The position numbers and the translations under genes are program-made. A DNA stretch of 64,000 bases from Salinicoccus sp. RF5 (lineage in GTDB: Bacteria; Bacillota; Bacilli; Staphylococcales; Salinicoccaceae), in the NCBI RefSeq assembly GCF_020786625.1, contig NZ_JAJGRC010000002.1, forward strand, positions 1 to 64,000, in the 5' to 3' direction. A model generated the notes under the pieces. The model did not search any database and was not told the origin of the DNA. It saw nothing but the letters and a program-made list of their open reading frames with translations. This document shows, piece after piece, positions 41,184-49,841 of the stretch. Positions within the stretch are counted from its first letter, which is position 1, and the number at the start of each line of letters is the position of its first letter.

Positions 41184-41222
41184 AAAGATCTCCTTCCATA
41201 AAAAATGGGAGGGGATTTTTTA
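41184..41222 (+). terminator. Terminator after the PadR/HAAS pair
   Basis: AAAGATCTCCTTCCAT and ATGGGAGGGGATTTTT pair with several G-U pairs around a short A-rich loop, followed by a T-run. Confidence 0.75.
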
Positions 41223-41380
41223 TAGGCAGTTGAGCTGCAGGTGAATGTTCCTTTCAGGAAGTATGCAATCAAGTATCCTGCATAATGGAAGTGACGAAAT
41301 TTTTGAAAGTGACAGGAGGAACTGAAGGATTTCTCTTTTGTGGTCTATACAAAAATGATGATATGCTTTTGTCTATCATA

Positions 41381-41408
41381 TTGACAATATTTATAAAAGT
41401 CATATAAT
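41381..41408 (+). promoter_or_regulatory. brnQ promoter
   Basis: TTGACA (41381-41386), 16 bp, TATAAT (41403-41408). Two consensus hexamers, 177 bp before the brnQ start codon. The stretch 41223-41380 upstream of it shows short hairpins (GCAG/CTGC, TTCCT/AGGAA) but no gene I can support. Confidence 0.88.
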
Positions 41409-41414
41409 TGGTGA

Positions 41415-41584
41415 GGTGTTTTTATTTATCATTTTTAATGGAAGGTCCCGAAGGGGGCCTGTCATATTATCCATATTGAACGGATTTCTTAAACTGATGG
41501 GGATCAGGGGGAGTATCCAAAGGGGTGCCACGGCTTGACCGCCGTCCTTAAAATGGTACTTTTTTTTATTATAGGAGTGTTCTG
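41415..41584 (+). promoter_or_regulatory. brnQ leader RNA with attenuator-like terminator, class unknown
   Basis: The predicted 170-nt leader contains several helices: GGTCCC/GGGGCC near 41445, CTGAT-GGGG-ATCAG near 41500, and a terminator-like structure with GTGCCA...CGGC (from 41525) pairing GCCG...TGGTAC, followed directly by TTTTTTTT (near 41560) before the ribosome site. The piece GGGGTGCCACGGC plus CGTCC loosely recalls the T-box/antiterminator region, but the essential UGGN bulge is missing. I cannot assign it to a known riboswitch class. Confidence 0.5.
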
Positions 41585-42910
41585 ATGAATCGTTTAGTAT
41601 TGATTTCCGGCCTGATGCTTTTTTCGTTGTTCTTTGGTGCAGGAAACCTGATATTCCCTCCGATGCTCGGGCATGAGGCAGGTGTGGACATGTGGCCGGC
41701 GATGGCCGGTTTCATCATCACTGGTGTATTGCTGCCGCTTCTGGCTGTCATTGTCGTGGCTTATTTCGATGAAGGGGTGGAGCGGATGGGCCGGCCCGTC
41801 CACCCGGTATTCGGCATGGTGTTTGCCGTGCTGGTTTATCTCTCGATCGGTGCATTATACGGCATACCGAGAGCGGCGAATGTGGCGTATGAGGTGGGAA
41901 CTGCAAATCTTCTGCCTGTCCATAATACATCTACACTCATCGGCTTTTCCGTTGTTTTCTTCATGATCGTCTTCCTGGTGGCATTGAATCCGGCGAAGAT
42001 TGTCGACAGCATCGGCAAATACTTGACGCCCATTCTGCTGGCAGCAATCGGATTGCTTTCAATCTTTGCGGTCTTCCGTCCGGAAACCGGCCTGCAGCCG
42101 GCCCAGGAAGGTTATGGCAGTGCCCCGATGGTCTCTGGCATATTGGAAGGCTATTTCACGATGGATCTCATCGGTGCATTGGCATTTTCGATGGTGATCA
42201 TCAGTGGACTCAAGTATTCAGGGGTCACCGATAGGAGGGGCATCATTTCCCACGTCCTGAAGGCTGGATTGATTTCCTCCGTGCTGCTCACTGTGATCTA
42301 CGTGGCGTTGGCCTACATCGGCGGGACGACAGCACGAGGCGGCTATGAGAATGGGACTGACATCCTCACATACAGCTCGATGCGTCTTTTCGGCAGTTCC
42401 GGTGACCTGATCTTCTCTGCCATCGTCGTCGTGGCCTGCCTGACGACATGCATCGGACTGGTCAATGCTTGTGCTGCTTTCGGGTTCAGACATTACAGCA
42501 GGATTCCGTACAAGGTATATGTCTTCATCTTCACTGGTTGCGGATTCCTGTTTACGACGCTTGGCCTTAACACGATCCTTTCCCTGGCGGCGCCTCTGCT
42601 TACGTTTCTTTACCCGGTATCGATCGTATTGGTCGTGGTGTCTTTCATGAACATGTTCATCCATTTCGAAATGAAGCATGCTTATATTCTTCCTGTCGTA
42701 ACCACGATTCCGATTTCCATAATGGATATCATCCATACTAGCGGCCTGTTGAAAATGGAAGCCATTTCGACCATGTACATGGCGCTGCCGTTGTCTGAAG
42801 TGTCGCTCGGATGGCTGCTTCCCTTTGCAGTAATGACGGTAGCCGGGATTGCTTCGGATTGGAGAAGGGCAGATCATATCAAATCGACGGAGCACCAGAC
42901 GATCTATTGA
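41585..42910 (+). CDS. brnQ: Branched-chain amino acid:cation symporter (BrnQ/LIVCS family)
   Basis: The 441-aa integral membrane protein has 12 predicted helices and the N-terminal LIVCS signature LMLFSLFFGAGNLIFPP. It imports leucine, isoleucine or valine with Na+ or H+. The ribosome site TAGGAGTG is well placed, and the gene stands alone between an attenuator-like leader and a strong terminator. Regulation by branched-chain amino acid supply through the leader is a reasonable inference. Confidence 0.93.
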   Translation: MNRLVLISGLMLFSLFFGAGNLIFPPMLGHEAGVDMWPAMAGFIITGVLLPLLAVIVVAYFDEGVERMGRPVHPVFGMVFAVLVYLSIGALYGIPRAANVAYEVGTANLLPVHNTSTLIGFSVVFFMIVFLVALNPAKIVDSIGKYLTPILLAAIGLLSIFAVFRPETGLQPAQEGYGSAPMVSGILEGYFTMDLIGALAFSMVIISGLKYSGVTDRRGIISHVLKAGLISSVLLTVIYVALAYIGGTTARGGYENGTDILTYSSMRLFGSSGDLIFSAIVVVACLTTCIGLVNACAAFGFRHYSRIPYKVYVFIFTGCGFLFTTLGLNTILSLAAPLLTFLYPVSIVLVVVSFMNMFIHFEMKHAYILPVVTTIPISIMDIIHTSGLLKMEAISTMYMALPLSEVSLGWLLPFAVMTVAGIASDWRRADHIKSTEHQTIY

Positions 42911-42917
42911 ACAAGTA

Positions 42918-42953
42918 AAAGGAGGGGGAGCGCTATGCTCCCCCTCCTTTTTT
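42918..42953. terminator. Bidirectional terminator brnQ / ABC transporter
   Basis: AAAGGAGGGGGAGC and GCTCCCCCTCCTTT form a perfect 14-bp stem around a short loop, with A-run and T-run on the two sides. Confidence 0.93.
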
Positions 42954-42958
42954 GATTT

Positions 42959-43966
42959 CTATTCTTCTTCCAGGACTGCATCCAGGAATTCCTTGTTTAC
43001 GAGACCTTCGACATCATCAGATGGAATGTAGCCGGCTTCCATGCTGATGGTCGCCATCTCCTGTATTACATCTTCGTTGATTTCATACGCCGGATTCAGT
43101 CGGTTGCTGGCTTCGAGCGTTTCATCGAAATCGAGTGCATTGCCTGTTATTTCTTCGATATGGTCGACAAAGATCTGTACCGCCTCTTCATTGTTGTTTT
43201 CAATAAAGTCGATGGCTTCGAGGTGGGCCCTTAGATAATCCTGTGTAAGTTCAGGATTGGCGTCCGTAAATGTATTGTTCGCCGTAACCACCGTCGTCGT
43301 CAGATCGGTGCCCCATGCAAACTCTTCCTCATCAAGCAGGATGGATGCATCGGCCTGGTTCTCAAGGAATACACCCCAAGGCTCCTGTGTGGCTGCTGCA
43401 TCAACGTCCTCCTGGAGGAAGAGCGTGGAAGTGTCGGCAGGTGCCTGTGGTACGAGGCTTACTGTACCGCCGGCATCCTCAATATTCAATCCGACTTCCT
43501 GAAGCTCCTTGCGGAGCATGATGTCCTGTGTGGAACCGATGGTCGGTACTGCTACTCGCTTGCCGTCGAGGTCTTCAACACTTTCGATTCCGGATCCTTG
43601 TGCTGTTGCAAGTACCGCGCCGCCGTTGACCGCACCTGATATGATTTCATGTCCTGCGTTGCGTTGATATGTCGTCGTGGCAGGTGTCGGACCGACGGTT
43701 CCAATGTCGAATTCTTCGGTCGACAGAGCCTCCATGAAGGCACTGCCATTCGGGAATGTCATCGTATCGATGGTGATGTCCTCCCCGAAGGCTTCTTCAA
43801 AATAGCCGTTTTCCAATGCGACGATGGTTGCGATATGCGTAAAGTTCGGGAAGTACGCAATGCGGACTTCCTCTGCAGTCTCTTCGGCACTGCTGTTTTC
43901 TTCGCCGCTGCATCCTGCAATGACGAGAAGCAGCAGGGCAGTAAGTACAGGTAGAAATTTTTTCAT
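42959..43966 (-). CDS. ABC transporter substrate-binding lipoprotein (sulfonate/nitrate/taurine type)
   Basis: This 335-aa SsuA/TauA/NrtA-like binding protein has a lipoprotein signal peptide (MKKFLPVLTALLLLVIAGC, lipobox VIAGC) followed by an acidic linker. The core VRIAYFPNFTHIATIVAL, DIGTVGPTPATT and VAVPTIGSTQDIMLR are typical of NMT1/SsuA-like proteins. ATG 43966 is used with GGAGGGG upstream. The ligand is likely an aliphatic sulfonate, but nitrate, taurine or thiamine precursors are possible. Third gene of a three-gene operon. Confidence 0.88.
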   Translation of the reverse strand: MKKFLPVLTALLLLVIAGCSGEENSSAEETAEEVRIAYFPNFTHIATIVALENGYFEEAFGEDITIDTMTFPNGSAFMEALSTEEFDIGTVGPTPATTTYQRNAGHEIISGAVNGGAVLATAQGSGIESVEDLDGKRVAVPTIGSTQDIMLRKELQEVGLNIEDAGGTVSLVPQAPADTSTLFLQEDVDAAATQEPWGVFLENQADASILLDEEEFAWGTDLTTTVVTANNTFTDANPELTQDYLRAHLEAIDFIENNNEEAVQIFVDHIEEITGNALDFDETLEASNRLNPAYEINEDVIQEMATISMEAGYIPSDDVEGLVNKEFLDAVLEEE

Positions 43967-43992
43967 ATTGGAATTCCCCTCCATGCTGATTT

Positions 43993-44772
43993 TTAGGTTC
44001 CGAGTCCCCAGCGTCTTGAGACGGAACGTTCCATCCTCAAGAAGACCTGGTTGTCGATGATGGTGCCGATGATGCCGATGACGATCATGATGGACAGCAC
44101 AAGGTCCATTGCCTGGATCGATCGTCCAAGATCGAGAAGGTGACCGAGTCCGCCGGCTGCACCGAGCAGTTCACCGGCCATGATGGCCCGCCATGCGAAT
44201 GCCCATGCAACACGCAGTCCCGATATGATGTGCGGGACGGAGGCGGGTATGATGACGGTCCGCACCAGATGGGTGCCTGAGGCCCCGAGTGTACGGGCGG
44301 CATCGATATAGATGCTCGGGACGTTCTTGAATCCGGCACTTGAGTTGACGGTCATCGTCCACGTCGCTCCAATGGCGACGATGAACAGGATGGCCACATT
44401 CCCTAGGCCGAACCATACGATGGCGAGCGGGAACCATACGATGCTCGGGATGGACTGGAGTGCCGTTACGAAGAATCCGAGTGTATCATCGACCCATTTG
44501 TAGCGGGCGATGAGGAATCCGAATGTAAGTCCGAGTATGACGGCAATGAAGAATCCGATCAGGAGCCTTCCAAGGGTGATGCCGGTCGCTTCGAGAATCT
44601 GACCGGAAAGTATACCTGTGATGAGTGTCTTTATTACAGTCACCCCGCCCGGATCATTTGGGATGATCAGGGGAGGAAACATGAATGTCGGGAAGAACTG
44701 CAGTTTAGATATGACTTCCCATATCGCTATGATCACGATCACGAACGTTATCCGTCTTAAAACGGTAGTCAT
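43993..44772 (-). CDS. ABC transporter permease (SsuC-like)
   Basis: The 259-aa protein has six hydrophobic helices and the binding-protein-dependent transport EAA-type loop DAARTLGASGTHLVRTVIIP. It resembles SsuC/TauC permeases. Its start lies 68 bp inside the ATPase gene, an unusually long overlap; the segment of the ATPase that is shared codes for a non-conserved C-terminal tail. Confidence 0.9.
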   Translation of the reverse strand: MTTVLRRITFVIVIIAIWEVISKLQFFPTFMFPPLIIPNDPGGVTVIKTLITGILSGQILEATGITLGRLLIGFFIAVILGLTFGFLIARYKWVDDTLGFFVTALQSIPSIVWFPLAIVWFGLGNVAILFIVAIGATWTMTVNSSAGFKNVPSIYIDAARTLGASGTHLVRTVIIPASVPHIISGLRVAWAFAWRAIMAGELLGAAGGLGHLLDLGRSIQAMDLVLSIMIVIGIIGTIIDNQVFLRMERSVSRRWGLGT

Positions 44773-45547
44773 CGCCGAATTCCTCCTTCAATACCTTATT
44801 CATCTCTTCTTCCAGTTCGGCCATGACACGCTTCTCCAGATCGACGATGACGCTGTCTGAAGGGTTGCGTGGTCGGGAGGCCTGTACTGTAAATGATTTC
44901 TTGATGGTACCCGGCCGTGTACTCATCAGCAGGACGCGGTCGGATAATGTCAGGGCTTCCCTGATATTGTGGGTGATGAAAAGTATCGTCTTGCCCGTCT
45001 TCTCCCAAATGTCCTGGAGTTCCTGATGCAGGACGAGGCGTGTCTGTTCATCCAGTGCTGCGAATGGTTCATCCATCAGCAGGACGTCCGGATCCATGAC
45101 GAGCGCCCGTGCAATCGCCACACGCTGCTTCATGCCTCCGGACAGTTCATGAGGATAGGCGCCGGTGAAATTGCCGAGGTGGACCATGCGCAGGCCATCC
45201 ATCGCCTTCTCCTCAGCCTCTGCCTTGCTCATCTTCTTGATCTTCAATCCATATGTAACGTTCTCAAGCACTGTCATCCATGGAAAGAGGCCGCCTTCCT
45301 GGAAGACTACGACCCGATCGGTGCCCGGGCCGGTTATGGGTGTATCATTGACCTTCAGTTCCCCTGAAGAAGGATGGCTCAACCCGGCGATCAGCTTCAG
45401 TATCGTCGATTTGCCGCACCCTGAGGGGCCGAGGAGGGAGACGAATTCTCCTGCTTCAATACTGAAATCGATGTCCTGAAGCACAGGGAGAATTTCATTC
45501 TTTCCTTTGGTGAAGGACTTGTTCACGTTCTTCAAATCCACTTTCAT
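44705..45547 (-). CDS. ABC transporter ATP-binding protein (SsuB-like)
   Basis: The ATPase of the importer, first in its operon. Walker A GPSGCGKST is at residues 40-48, the Q-loop VFQEGGLFPW follows, the signature is LSGGMKQR and Walker B VLLMDEPFAALD. 280 aa is about 25 longer than SsuB; the extra C-terminal residues (RFKTDNVRDRDHSDMGSHI) overlap the permease gene. A GGAGGG site precedes ATG 45547. Confidence 0.92.
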   Translation of the reverse strand: MKVDLKNVNKSFTKGKNEILPVLQDIDFSIEAGEFVSLLGPSGCGKSTILKLIAGLSHPSSGELKVNDTPITGPGTDRVVVFQEGGLFPWMTVLENVTYGLKIKKMSKAEAEEKAMDGLRMVHLGNFTGAYPHELSGGMKQRVAIARALVMDPDVLLMDEPFAALDEQTRLVLHQELQDIWEKTGKTILFITHNIREALTLSDRVLLMSTRPGTIKKSFTVQASRPRNPSDSVIVDLEKRVMAELEEEMNKVLKEEFGDDYRFKTDNVRDRDHSDMGSHI

Positions 45548-45596
45548 TGCATATCAACCCTCCGTATAATTCTGACTTTCATTATATGAATTATAT

Positions 45597-45737
45597 ATGA
45601 AGAACATTTTAATTACAAGTGATTTAATAGGAATTGAAGATGAGTTTTTAGAAAAGGGTGAGGATTTCGATTATATATTTGGTTTTTCAACTAAACTATT
45701 ATATAATTATTTACTTCAAGGGATGGAAATACTCTAA
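45597..45737 (+). CDS. Possible small protein of 46 aa, unknown
   Basis: An intact AT-rich reading frame codes for 46 residues beginning MKNILITSDLIGIEDEFLEK and ending with a Leu/Tyr-rich stretch. It lies in the gap between the ABC importer and the citrate carrier. It has no visible ribosome binding site and base composition well below the neighbours, so it may be a gene fragment or a chance frame. I do not recognise it. Confidence 0.25.
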   Translation: MKNILITSDLIGIEDEFLEKGEDFDYIFGFSTKLLYNYLLQGMEIL

Positions 45738-45741
45738 AATA

Positions 45742-45755
45742 TGTATCCGTTTACA
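45742..45755. promoter_or_regulatory. Catabolite-responsive element before the citrate carrier
   Basis: TGTATCCGTTTACA fits the CcpA consensus TGWAARCGYTWWCA with two mismatches and keeps the central CG and both ends. It lies 81 bp before the start codon of the CitMHS gene, a class of gene commonly under carbon catabolite control. A tandem 9-bp repeat TTTAGTTAG follows (45773-45790). Confidence 0.5.
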
Positions 45756-45835
45756 TAAGGTAGCTGAATTTATTTAGTTAGTTTAGTTAGTAAAGAAATT
45801 TTATTAAGGGGAAATTAACTGATAGGAGAGATAGG

Positions 45836-47146
45836 ATGTTGAGTTTAGTTGGTTTACTGGTAATACTGACGATTGTAGTATTGTTGATAAGACAAAAGAT
45901 CAATCCGATTGTGGCATTGGTCATCGTACCTTTCATCGGCGCCCTCATCGCCGGGTTCGGCTTCGAACAGATTACCGAATTCTTCAATGACGGCATCAGT
46001 TCTGTTCTTTCTGTTGTGATCATGTTCATTTTCGCGATCCTGTTCTTTGGAGTCATGCAGGATGCAGGGCTGTTCAACCCACTCATCGGCAGGATGGTGA
46101 AACTCTCGAGAGGCAATGTCATTCTTGTGGCAATCGCTACAGTCATCATCGGGGCGGTGGCCCATCTCGATGGATCGGGAGCCTCCACTTTCCTGATTAC
46201 CATACCGCCTCTGCTGCCACTGTACCGCAAGCTGAACATGAGTCCCTATCTCCTTGTCATGCTGATCGGCCTCAGTGCGAGCATCATGAACATGGTGCCA
46301 TGGGGCGGCCCATTGGGGCGTACGGCGGCTGTGACGGGTGCAGACCCTTCAGAATTATGGCAGCCGCTCATTCCGCTGCAGGTGGTATTGATTATACTGC
46401 TCATCCTTGTTGCAGCACTGCTCGGCTACCTTGAGAAGATGCGGTTGAAACGGGGCGGACAACTTGTGGATGCATTGAGTGCATCAGAGCTCGAGATGGG
46501 GGATGATCAGGGCGAAGATAAGCAATCTCTCAGACGTCCAAAGCTGCTCTGGCTCAACCTGCTACTTACGCTTTTGGTCGTCGGCTTCTTGATGTGGGGT
46601 GCACTGCCTGCAGGAATGGTCTTCATGCTTGCATTGAGTATTGCACTGCCACTTAATTACAGGAGTACAGAGCTTCAGATGGAGCGTATAAAGGAACACG
46701 CCCCGAATGCACTTATGATGGCGGCCATCATCCTGGCTGCAGGTTCATTCCTCGGCATCCTCAGCAACACGGGTATGCTCGATGCATTGGCGGAGGATAT
46801 CGTCTACATCCTTCCTGCCTTCATGGTACCGTATCTTCACTATATTCTCGGATTTTTCGGAGCGCCATTCGAACTGATCCTCAACACGGACGCATACTAC
46901 TTTGCGTTGCTGCCGCTGGTGGAGGAAATTGTTACGGGCTATGGGGTAGACAGCATAAAGGCTGCCTATACGATGATGATCGGTAATATCATAGGAACGT
47001 TCATCAGTCCATTCTCCCCCGCGCTCTGGCTTGCAGTAGGTCTTGCAGGTATTGAAATGGGACGTTATATCAAATATGCCTTCTTCTGGGTCTGGGGCTT
47101 CAGCTTGCTCGCCCTGGCCGCAGCCTTTTTGATGGGCATCATCTAA
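45836..47146 (+). CDS. Citrate transporter, CitMHS family
   Basis: The 436-aa membrane protein shows about twelve helices and the CitMHS signatures AHLDGSGASTFLITI and IMNMVPWGGPLGRTAAV. These carriers take up citrate complexed with Mg2+ or Ca2+ in symport with protons. The ribosome site GATAGGAGAG is well placed. It stands alone with a candidate CcpA site upstream and shares a bidirectional terminator with the his operon. The metal preference cannot be read from the sequence. Confidence 0.9.
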   Translation: MLSLVGLLVILTIVVLLIRQKINPIVALVIVPFIGALIAGFGFEQITEFFNDGISSVLSVVIMFIFAILFFGVMQDAGLFNPLIGRMVKLSRGNVILVAIATVIIGAVAHLDGSGASTFLITIPPLLPLYRKLNMSPYLLVMLIGLSASIMNMVPWGGPLGRTAAVTGADPSELWQPLIPLQVVLIILLILVAALLGYLEKMRLKRGGQLVDALSASELEMGDDQGEDKQSLRRPKLLWLNLLLTLLVVGFLMWGALPAGMVFMLALSIALPLNYRSTELQMERIKEHAPNALMMAAIILAAGSFLGILSNTGMLDALAEDIVYILPAFMVPYLHYILGFFGAPFELILNTDAYYFALLPLVEEIVTGYGVDSIKAAYTMMIGNIIGTFISPFSPALWLAVGLAGIEMGRYIKYAFFWVWGFSLLALAAAFLMGII

Positions 47147-47149
47147 GTG

Positions 47150-47181
47150 AAAACCCAGACATCGTCGATGTCTGGGTTTTT
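47150..47181. terminator. Bidirectional terminator citrate carrier / his operon
   Basis: AAAACCCAGACATC (47150-47163) and GATGTCTGGGTTTT (47167-47180) pair perfectly around GTC. It ends both converging transcripts. Confidence 0.93.
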
Positions 47182-47182
47182 G

Positions 47183-47806
47183 CTACCACTCTTCGATTTC
47201 TCCACGGACCTTGTAGGAAAGGTTCTCTCCGTGGCGGGCTTCGAGCCGGTCTTCCACATCTCCAAGGGAGACGCCCTGATGCTTGAGGAGCACGAGGGTG
47301 TGATAGAGGAGGTCGCTTGTTTCATCGATGAGTTCCTCCCGATCACCATTCTTTGATGCGATGACGACTTCCGTCATTTCCTCGCCGCATTTCTTCAGTA
47401 TCTTGTCGATGCCTTCTTCGGTAAGGTATTTCGTATATGAGCCTTCTTCCGGATTTTCCACCTTGCGGTCGACGATCTTTTCGAGCGTCTGCAGGTTGAA
47501 ATGGTCGTCGCCGAAGCAGCTCTGTGTACCAAGATGGCAAGTCGGGCCCTTCGGTTCGACCTGGATGAGAAGGGCATCCGAATCGCAGTCCAGTGCCATG
47601 CTTTTGACGACCTGGATATTGCCGCTCGATTCCCCCTTTTTCCAGAGGCGTCCCTTCGAACGGGAGTAGAACCATACGACTTCCTCTTCCGTAGTCTTCT
47701 GATAGGCTTCCTCGTTCATGAAGCCGTTCATCAGGACCTGCCCAGTCCTGTCGTCCTGGAGAATGACGGACAGGAGTCCGCCGCCTTTTTCGAAATCCGG
47801 TTTCAT
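47183..47806 (-). CDS. hisIE: Bifunctional phosphoribosyl-AMP cyclohydrolase / phosphoribosyl-ATP pyrophosphatase
   Basis: HisI (residues 1-110; VWFYSRSKGRLWKKGESSGN, DCDSDALLIQV) is fused to HisE (about 115-207; GEEMTEVVIASKNG, DLLYHTLVLL). The protein does steps 2 and 3 of histidine synthesis. 207 aa is the usual size of the fusion. It is the last gene of the operon and overlaps hisF by 4 bp. Confidence 0.96.
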   Translation of the reverse strand: MKPDFEKGGGLLSVILQDDRTGQVLMNGFMNEEAYQKTTEEEVVWFYSRSKGRLWKKGESSGNIQVVKSMALDCDSDALLIQVEPKGPTCHLGTQSCFGDDHFNLQTLEKIVDRKVENPEEGSYTKYLTEEGIDKILKKCGEEMTEVVIASKNGDREELIDETSDLLYHTLVLLKHQGVSLGDVEDRLEARHGENLSYKVRGEIEEW

Positions 47807-48567
47807 GTTGTCCTCACCTCTATTTCTGCATTCTGCAACGTTTCTTTCAGGTCTTTGATCTCCACTTCCCTGTTATGGAAGATGGAGGCGGCCAGTCCGG
47901 CAGAGACGTCCGTCTGATGGAACAGTTCGGTGAAATGCTCTGGGCTGCCTGCGCCGCCGCTTGCGATGATGGGGATATTCACCATTTCGTTGGCCTGCTT
48001 CAGGAATCGAATGTCGAATCCCTGTTTGACACCGTCATGGTCCATGCTCGTGATGAGCAGTTCCCCGGCGCCCAGTGCCTCGCACTGCACGATCCAGTCG
48101 AAGGCGCGTACATCAGTCTTCTTGGAGCCGCCGTGCGTATGGATGAAGTAGTCCTGTTCATCCGCGTCGTACTTCACATCGACCGCGACACAGATGCACT
48201 GGCTGCCGAAGACTTCGCTCGCTTCCCTGATCAGTTCCGGATTCCTGATGGCTGCAGAGTTGATGCTGACCTTATCCGCACCGGCATTGAGCAGCTGGCG
48301 GATGTCCTCTACGGAGGAGATGCCGCCGCCAATGGTCAATGGTATGAACAGGGTCTTGGCGGTCTCGCGGATGACGTCGATCATCAGGTCATGGCCATCC
48401 TGCGTCTTTGAAATGTCCAGGAAGACGAGTTCGTCGGCCCCTTCCTGATTGTAGCGTGCAGCGAGCTCGACCGGATCTCCGACATCACGGAGTCCGACGA
48501 AATTGACGCCTTTGACCACGCGGCCCTCCTTGACATCAAGACATGGAATGATGCGTTTTTTGATCAT
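47803..48567 (-). CDS. hisF: Imidazole glycerol phosphate synthase, cyclase subunit
   Basis: HisF is the (beta-alpha)8 cyclase partner of HisH. The 254-aa protein begins [20 protein letters not shown], has FLDISKT and the [10 protein letters not shown] and [11 protein letters not shown] phosphate motifs. It overlaps hisA by 4 bp and hisIE by 4 bp. Confidence 0.97.
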   Translation of the reverse strand: MIKKRIIPCLDVKEGRVVKGVNFVGLRDVGDPVELAARYNQEGADELVFLDISKTQDGHDLMIDVIRETAKTLFIPLTIGGGISSVEDIRQLLNAGADKVSINSAAIRNPELIREASEVFGSQCICVAVDVKYDADEQDYFIHTHGGSKKTDVRAFDWIVQCEALGAGELLITSMDHDGVKQGFDIRFLKQANEMVNIPIIASGGAGSPEHFTELFHQTDVSAGLAASIFHNREVEIKDLKETLQNAEIEVRTT

Positions 48568-49265
48568 CTTATATCCCTCCAGAATTCATCACTGTGGCTC
48601 GCCTTGCCGACGATGGCCTGTGTGATGCCCATCGTTTCGAGTCTGTCCAGGTCATCTTTGCTCCTGACACCGCCGCTTGCGATGACCGCATGGCGGGTCA
48701 GTCCATTGATGCGCTGGGTGTTTTCGAAGTTCGGCCCCTGGTTCATGCCATCCTTGTTGATGTCGGTATAGATGATGCCGGCGATATCAAGGAGTTCGAT
48801 CTTCTTCAGGTAGTCATCGATCGTGATGCCGCTGTTCTCCGTCCAGCCGTTGACGTAGATGTCGTTTTCTCTCGCGTCCACACCGACGAAGATGCGGCCG
48901 GGGAATCGGCTGACGACGGTTTCAAGCCAGTCGAGATCCATGATCGCCCGTGTACCCAGGATGAAATAGTCGATGCCGATGGCGTCATACTGTTCAATCG
49001 TTTCAGTTTCCCTGAGCCCACCGCCGATCTGGAGGGGCAGGTCGGTCTTTTCCTTCAGTTTCTGGATGACCGTCGTCTCCTGGGCGCCCTGTTTGAGCGC
49101 ACCCATCAAGTCGACGATATGGATGCGTGCGACCTGTTCGAAGCTGCTGTAGAAGGCGATGGCTTCTTCAGGTGTGCGCTTCATGGCCGTCTTCTTGCCA
49201 TAGTCCCCCTGTGTCAGACGGACGTTCTGGCCTTCTATGATGTCTATTGCTGGAATGATGTTCAT
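48564..49265 (-). CDS. hisA: ProFAR isomerase
   Basis: HisA opens the ribose ring of ProFAR. The 233-aa (beta-alpha)8 protein has the catalytic AIDIIEGQNVRLTQGDYGKKT, the GGGLRE phosphate loop and TDINKDGM. The ATG directly follows the hisH stop with GGAGG upstream. Confidence 0.96.
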   Translation of the reverse strand: MNIIPAIDIIEGQNVRLTQGDYGKKTAMKRTPEEAIAFYSSFEQVARIHIVDLMGALKQGAQETTVIQKLKEKTDLPLQIGGGLRETETIEQYDAIGIDYFILGTRAIMDLDWLETVVSRFPGRIFVGVDARENDIYVNGWTENSGITIDDYLKKIELLDIAGIIYTDINKDGMNQGPNFENTQRINGLTRHAVIASGGVRSKDDLDRLETMGITQAIVGKASHSDEFWRDIR

Positions 49266-49841
49266 CTATATGCCTCCTTCTATGGCCTGCTTCAGCATTT
49301 CCACTCCGATGTCACCGGATTTTTCCGGATGGAACTGGATGCCGATGATATTGCCTTTTCCTACGACGGCGGGCACCGTCACGCCGTATTCTGCCGTAGC
49401 GATCGTACTGTCCGTTTCGGTCGCCATGAAACTGTGTACGAAATACACATCCTTACCGTCAAGTGCCGGGGAGGTGCTCTCAAGCGTGTTCCAGCCGAGG
49501 TGCGGCACGGGGTGGGGCGTCTCCATCCTGGCGATTCTGCCTGCAAGCAGTCCAAGCCCTTGTGCATTGCCTTCCTCGCTCTCTTCGAACAGCAGCTGCA
49601 TGCCGAGGCAGATTCCGATGAACCGCTTCGTCTCCGCCAGCTTCAGCAGATCCTCCCTGATGCCGAGGCGGGTGATGGTCTCCATTGCATTGCCGAAGTG
49701 TCCGACGCCCGGCAGCAGGATGGCTTCACATTCCGCCAGGTCTTCGTACTTGCTTGAAAGGATATACTCATATCCAAGCTTCTCGAGCGCATTCTTTATG
49801 TTCTGTATATTGCCGAGCGAATAGTCGATGATGCCGATCAT
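49266..49841 (-). CDS. hisH: Imidazole glycerol phosphate synthase, glutaminase subunit
   Basis: HisH delivers ammonia to HisF. The class I glutaminase (191 aa) has LLPGVGHFG, the nucleophile Cys in GICLGMQLL and the catalytic His in GIQFHPEKSG. It overlaps hisB by 4 bp. Confidence 0.96.
   Translation of the reverse strand: MIGIIDYSLGNIQNIKNALEKLGYEYILSSKYEDLAECEAILLPGVGHFGNAMETITRLGIREDLLKLAETKRFIGICLGMQLLFEESEEGNAQGLGLLAGRIARMETPHPVPHLGWNTLESTSPALDGKDVYFVHSFMATETDSTIATAEYGVTVPAVVGKGNIIGIQFHPEKSGDIGVEMLKQAIEGGI

Noticed and set aside
41297-41311. CodY-box-like AATTTT...GAAA segment before brnQ
   Set aside because: Four of fifteen positions differ from the consensus and it lies well upstream of the promoter; too weak to report as a feature.
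41285-41407. 40-codon open frame upstream of the brnQ promoter
   Set aside because: No ribosome site, no recognisable pattern, and its end overlaps the promoter; likely chance.
48594-49757. 387-codon plus-strand frame opposite hisA/hisH
   Set aside because: Shadow of the his operon; the minus-strand proteins carry all catalytic motifs.
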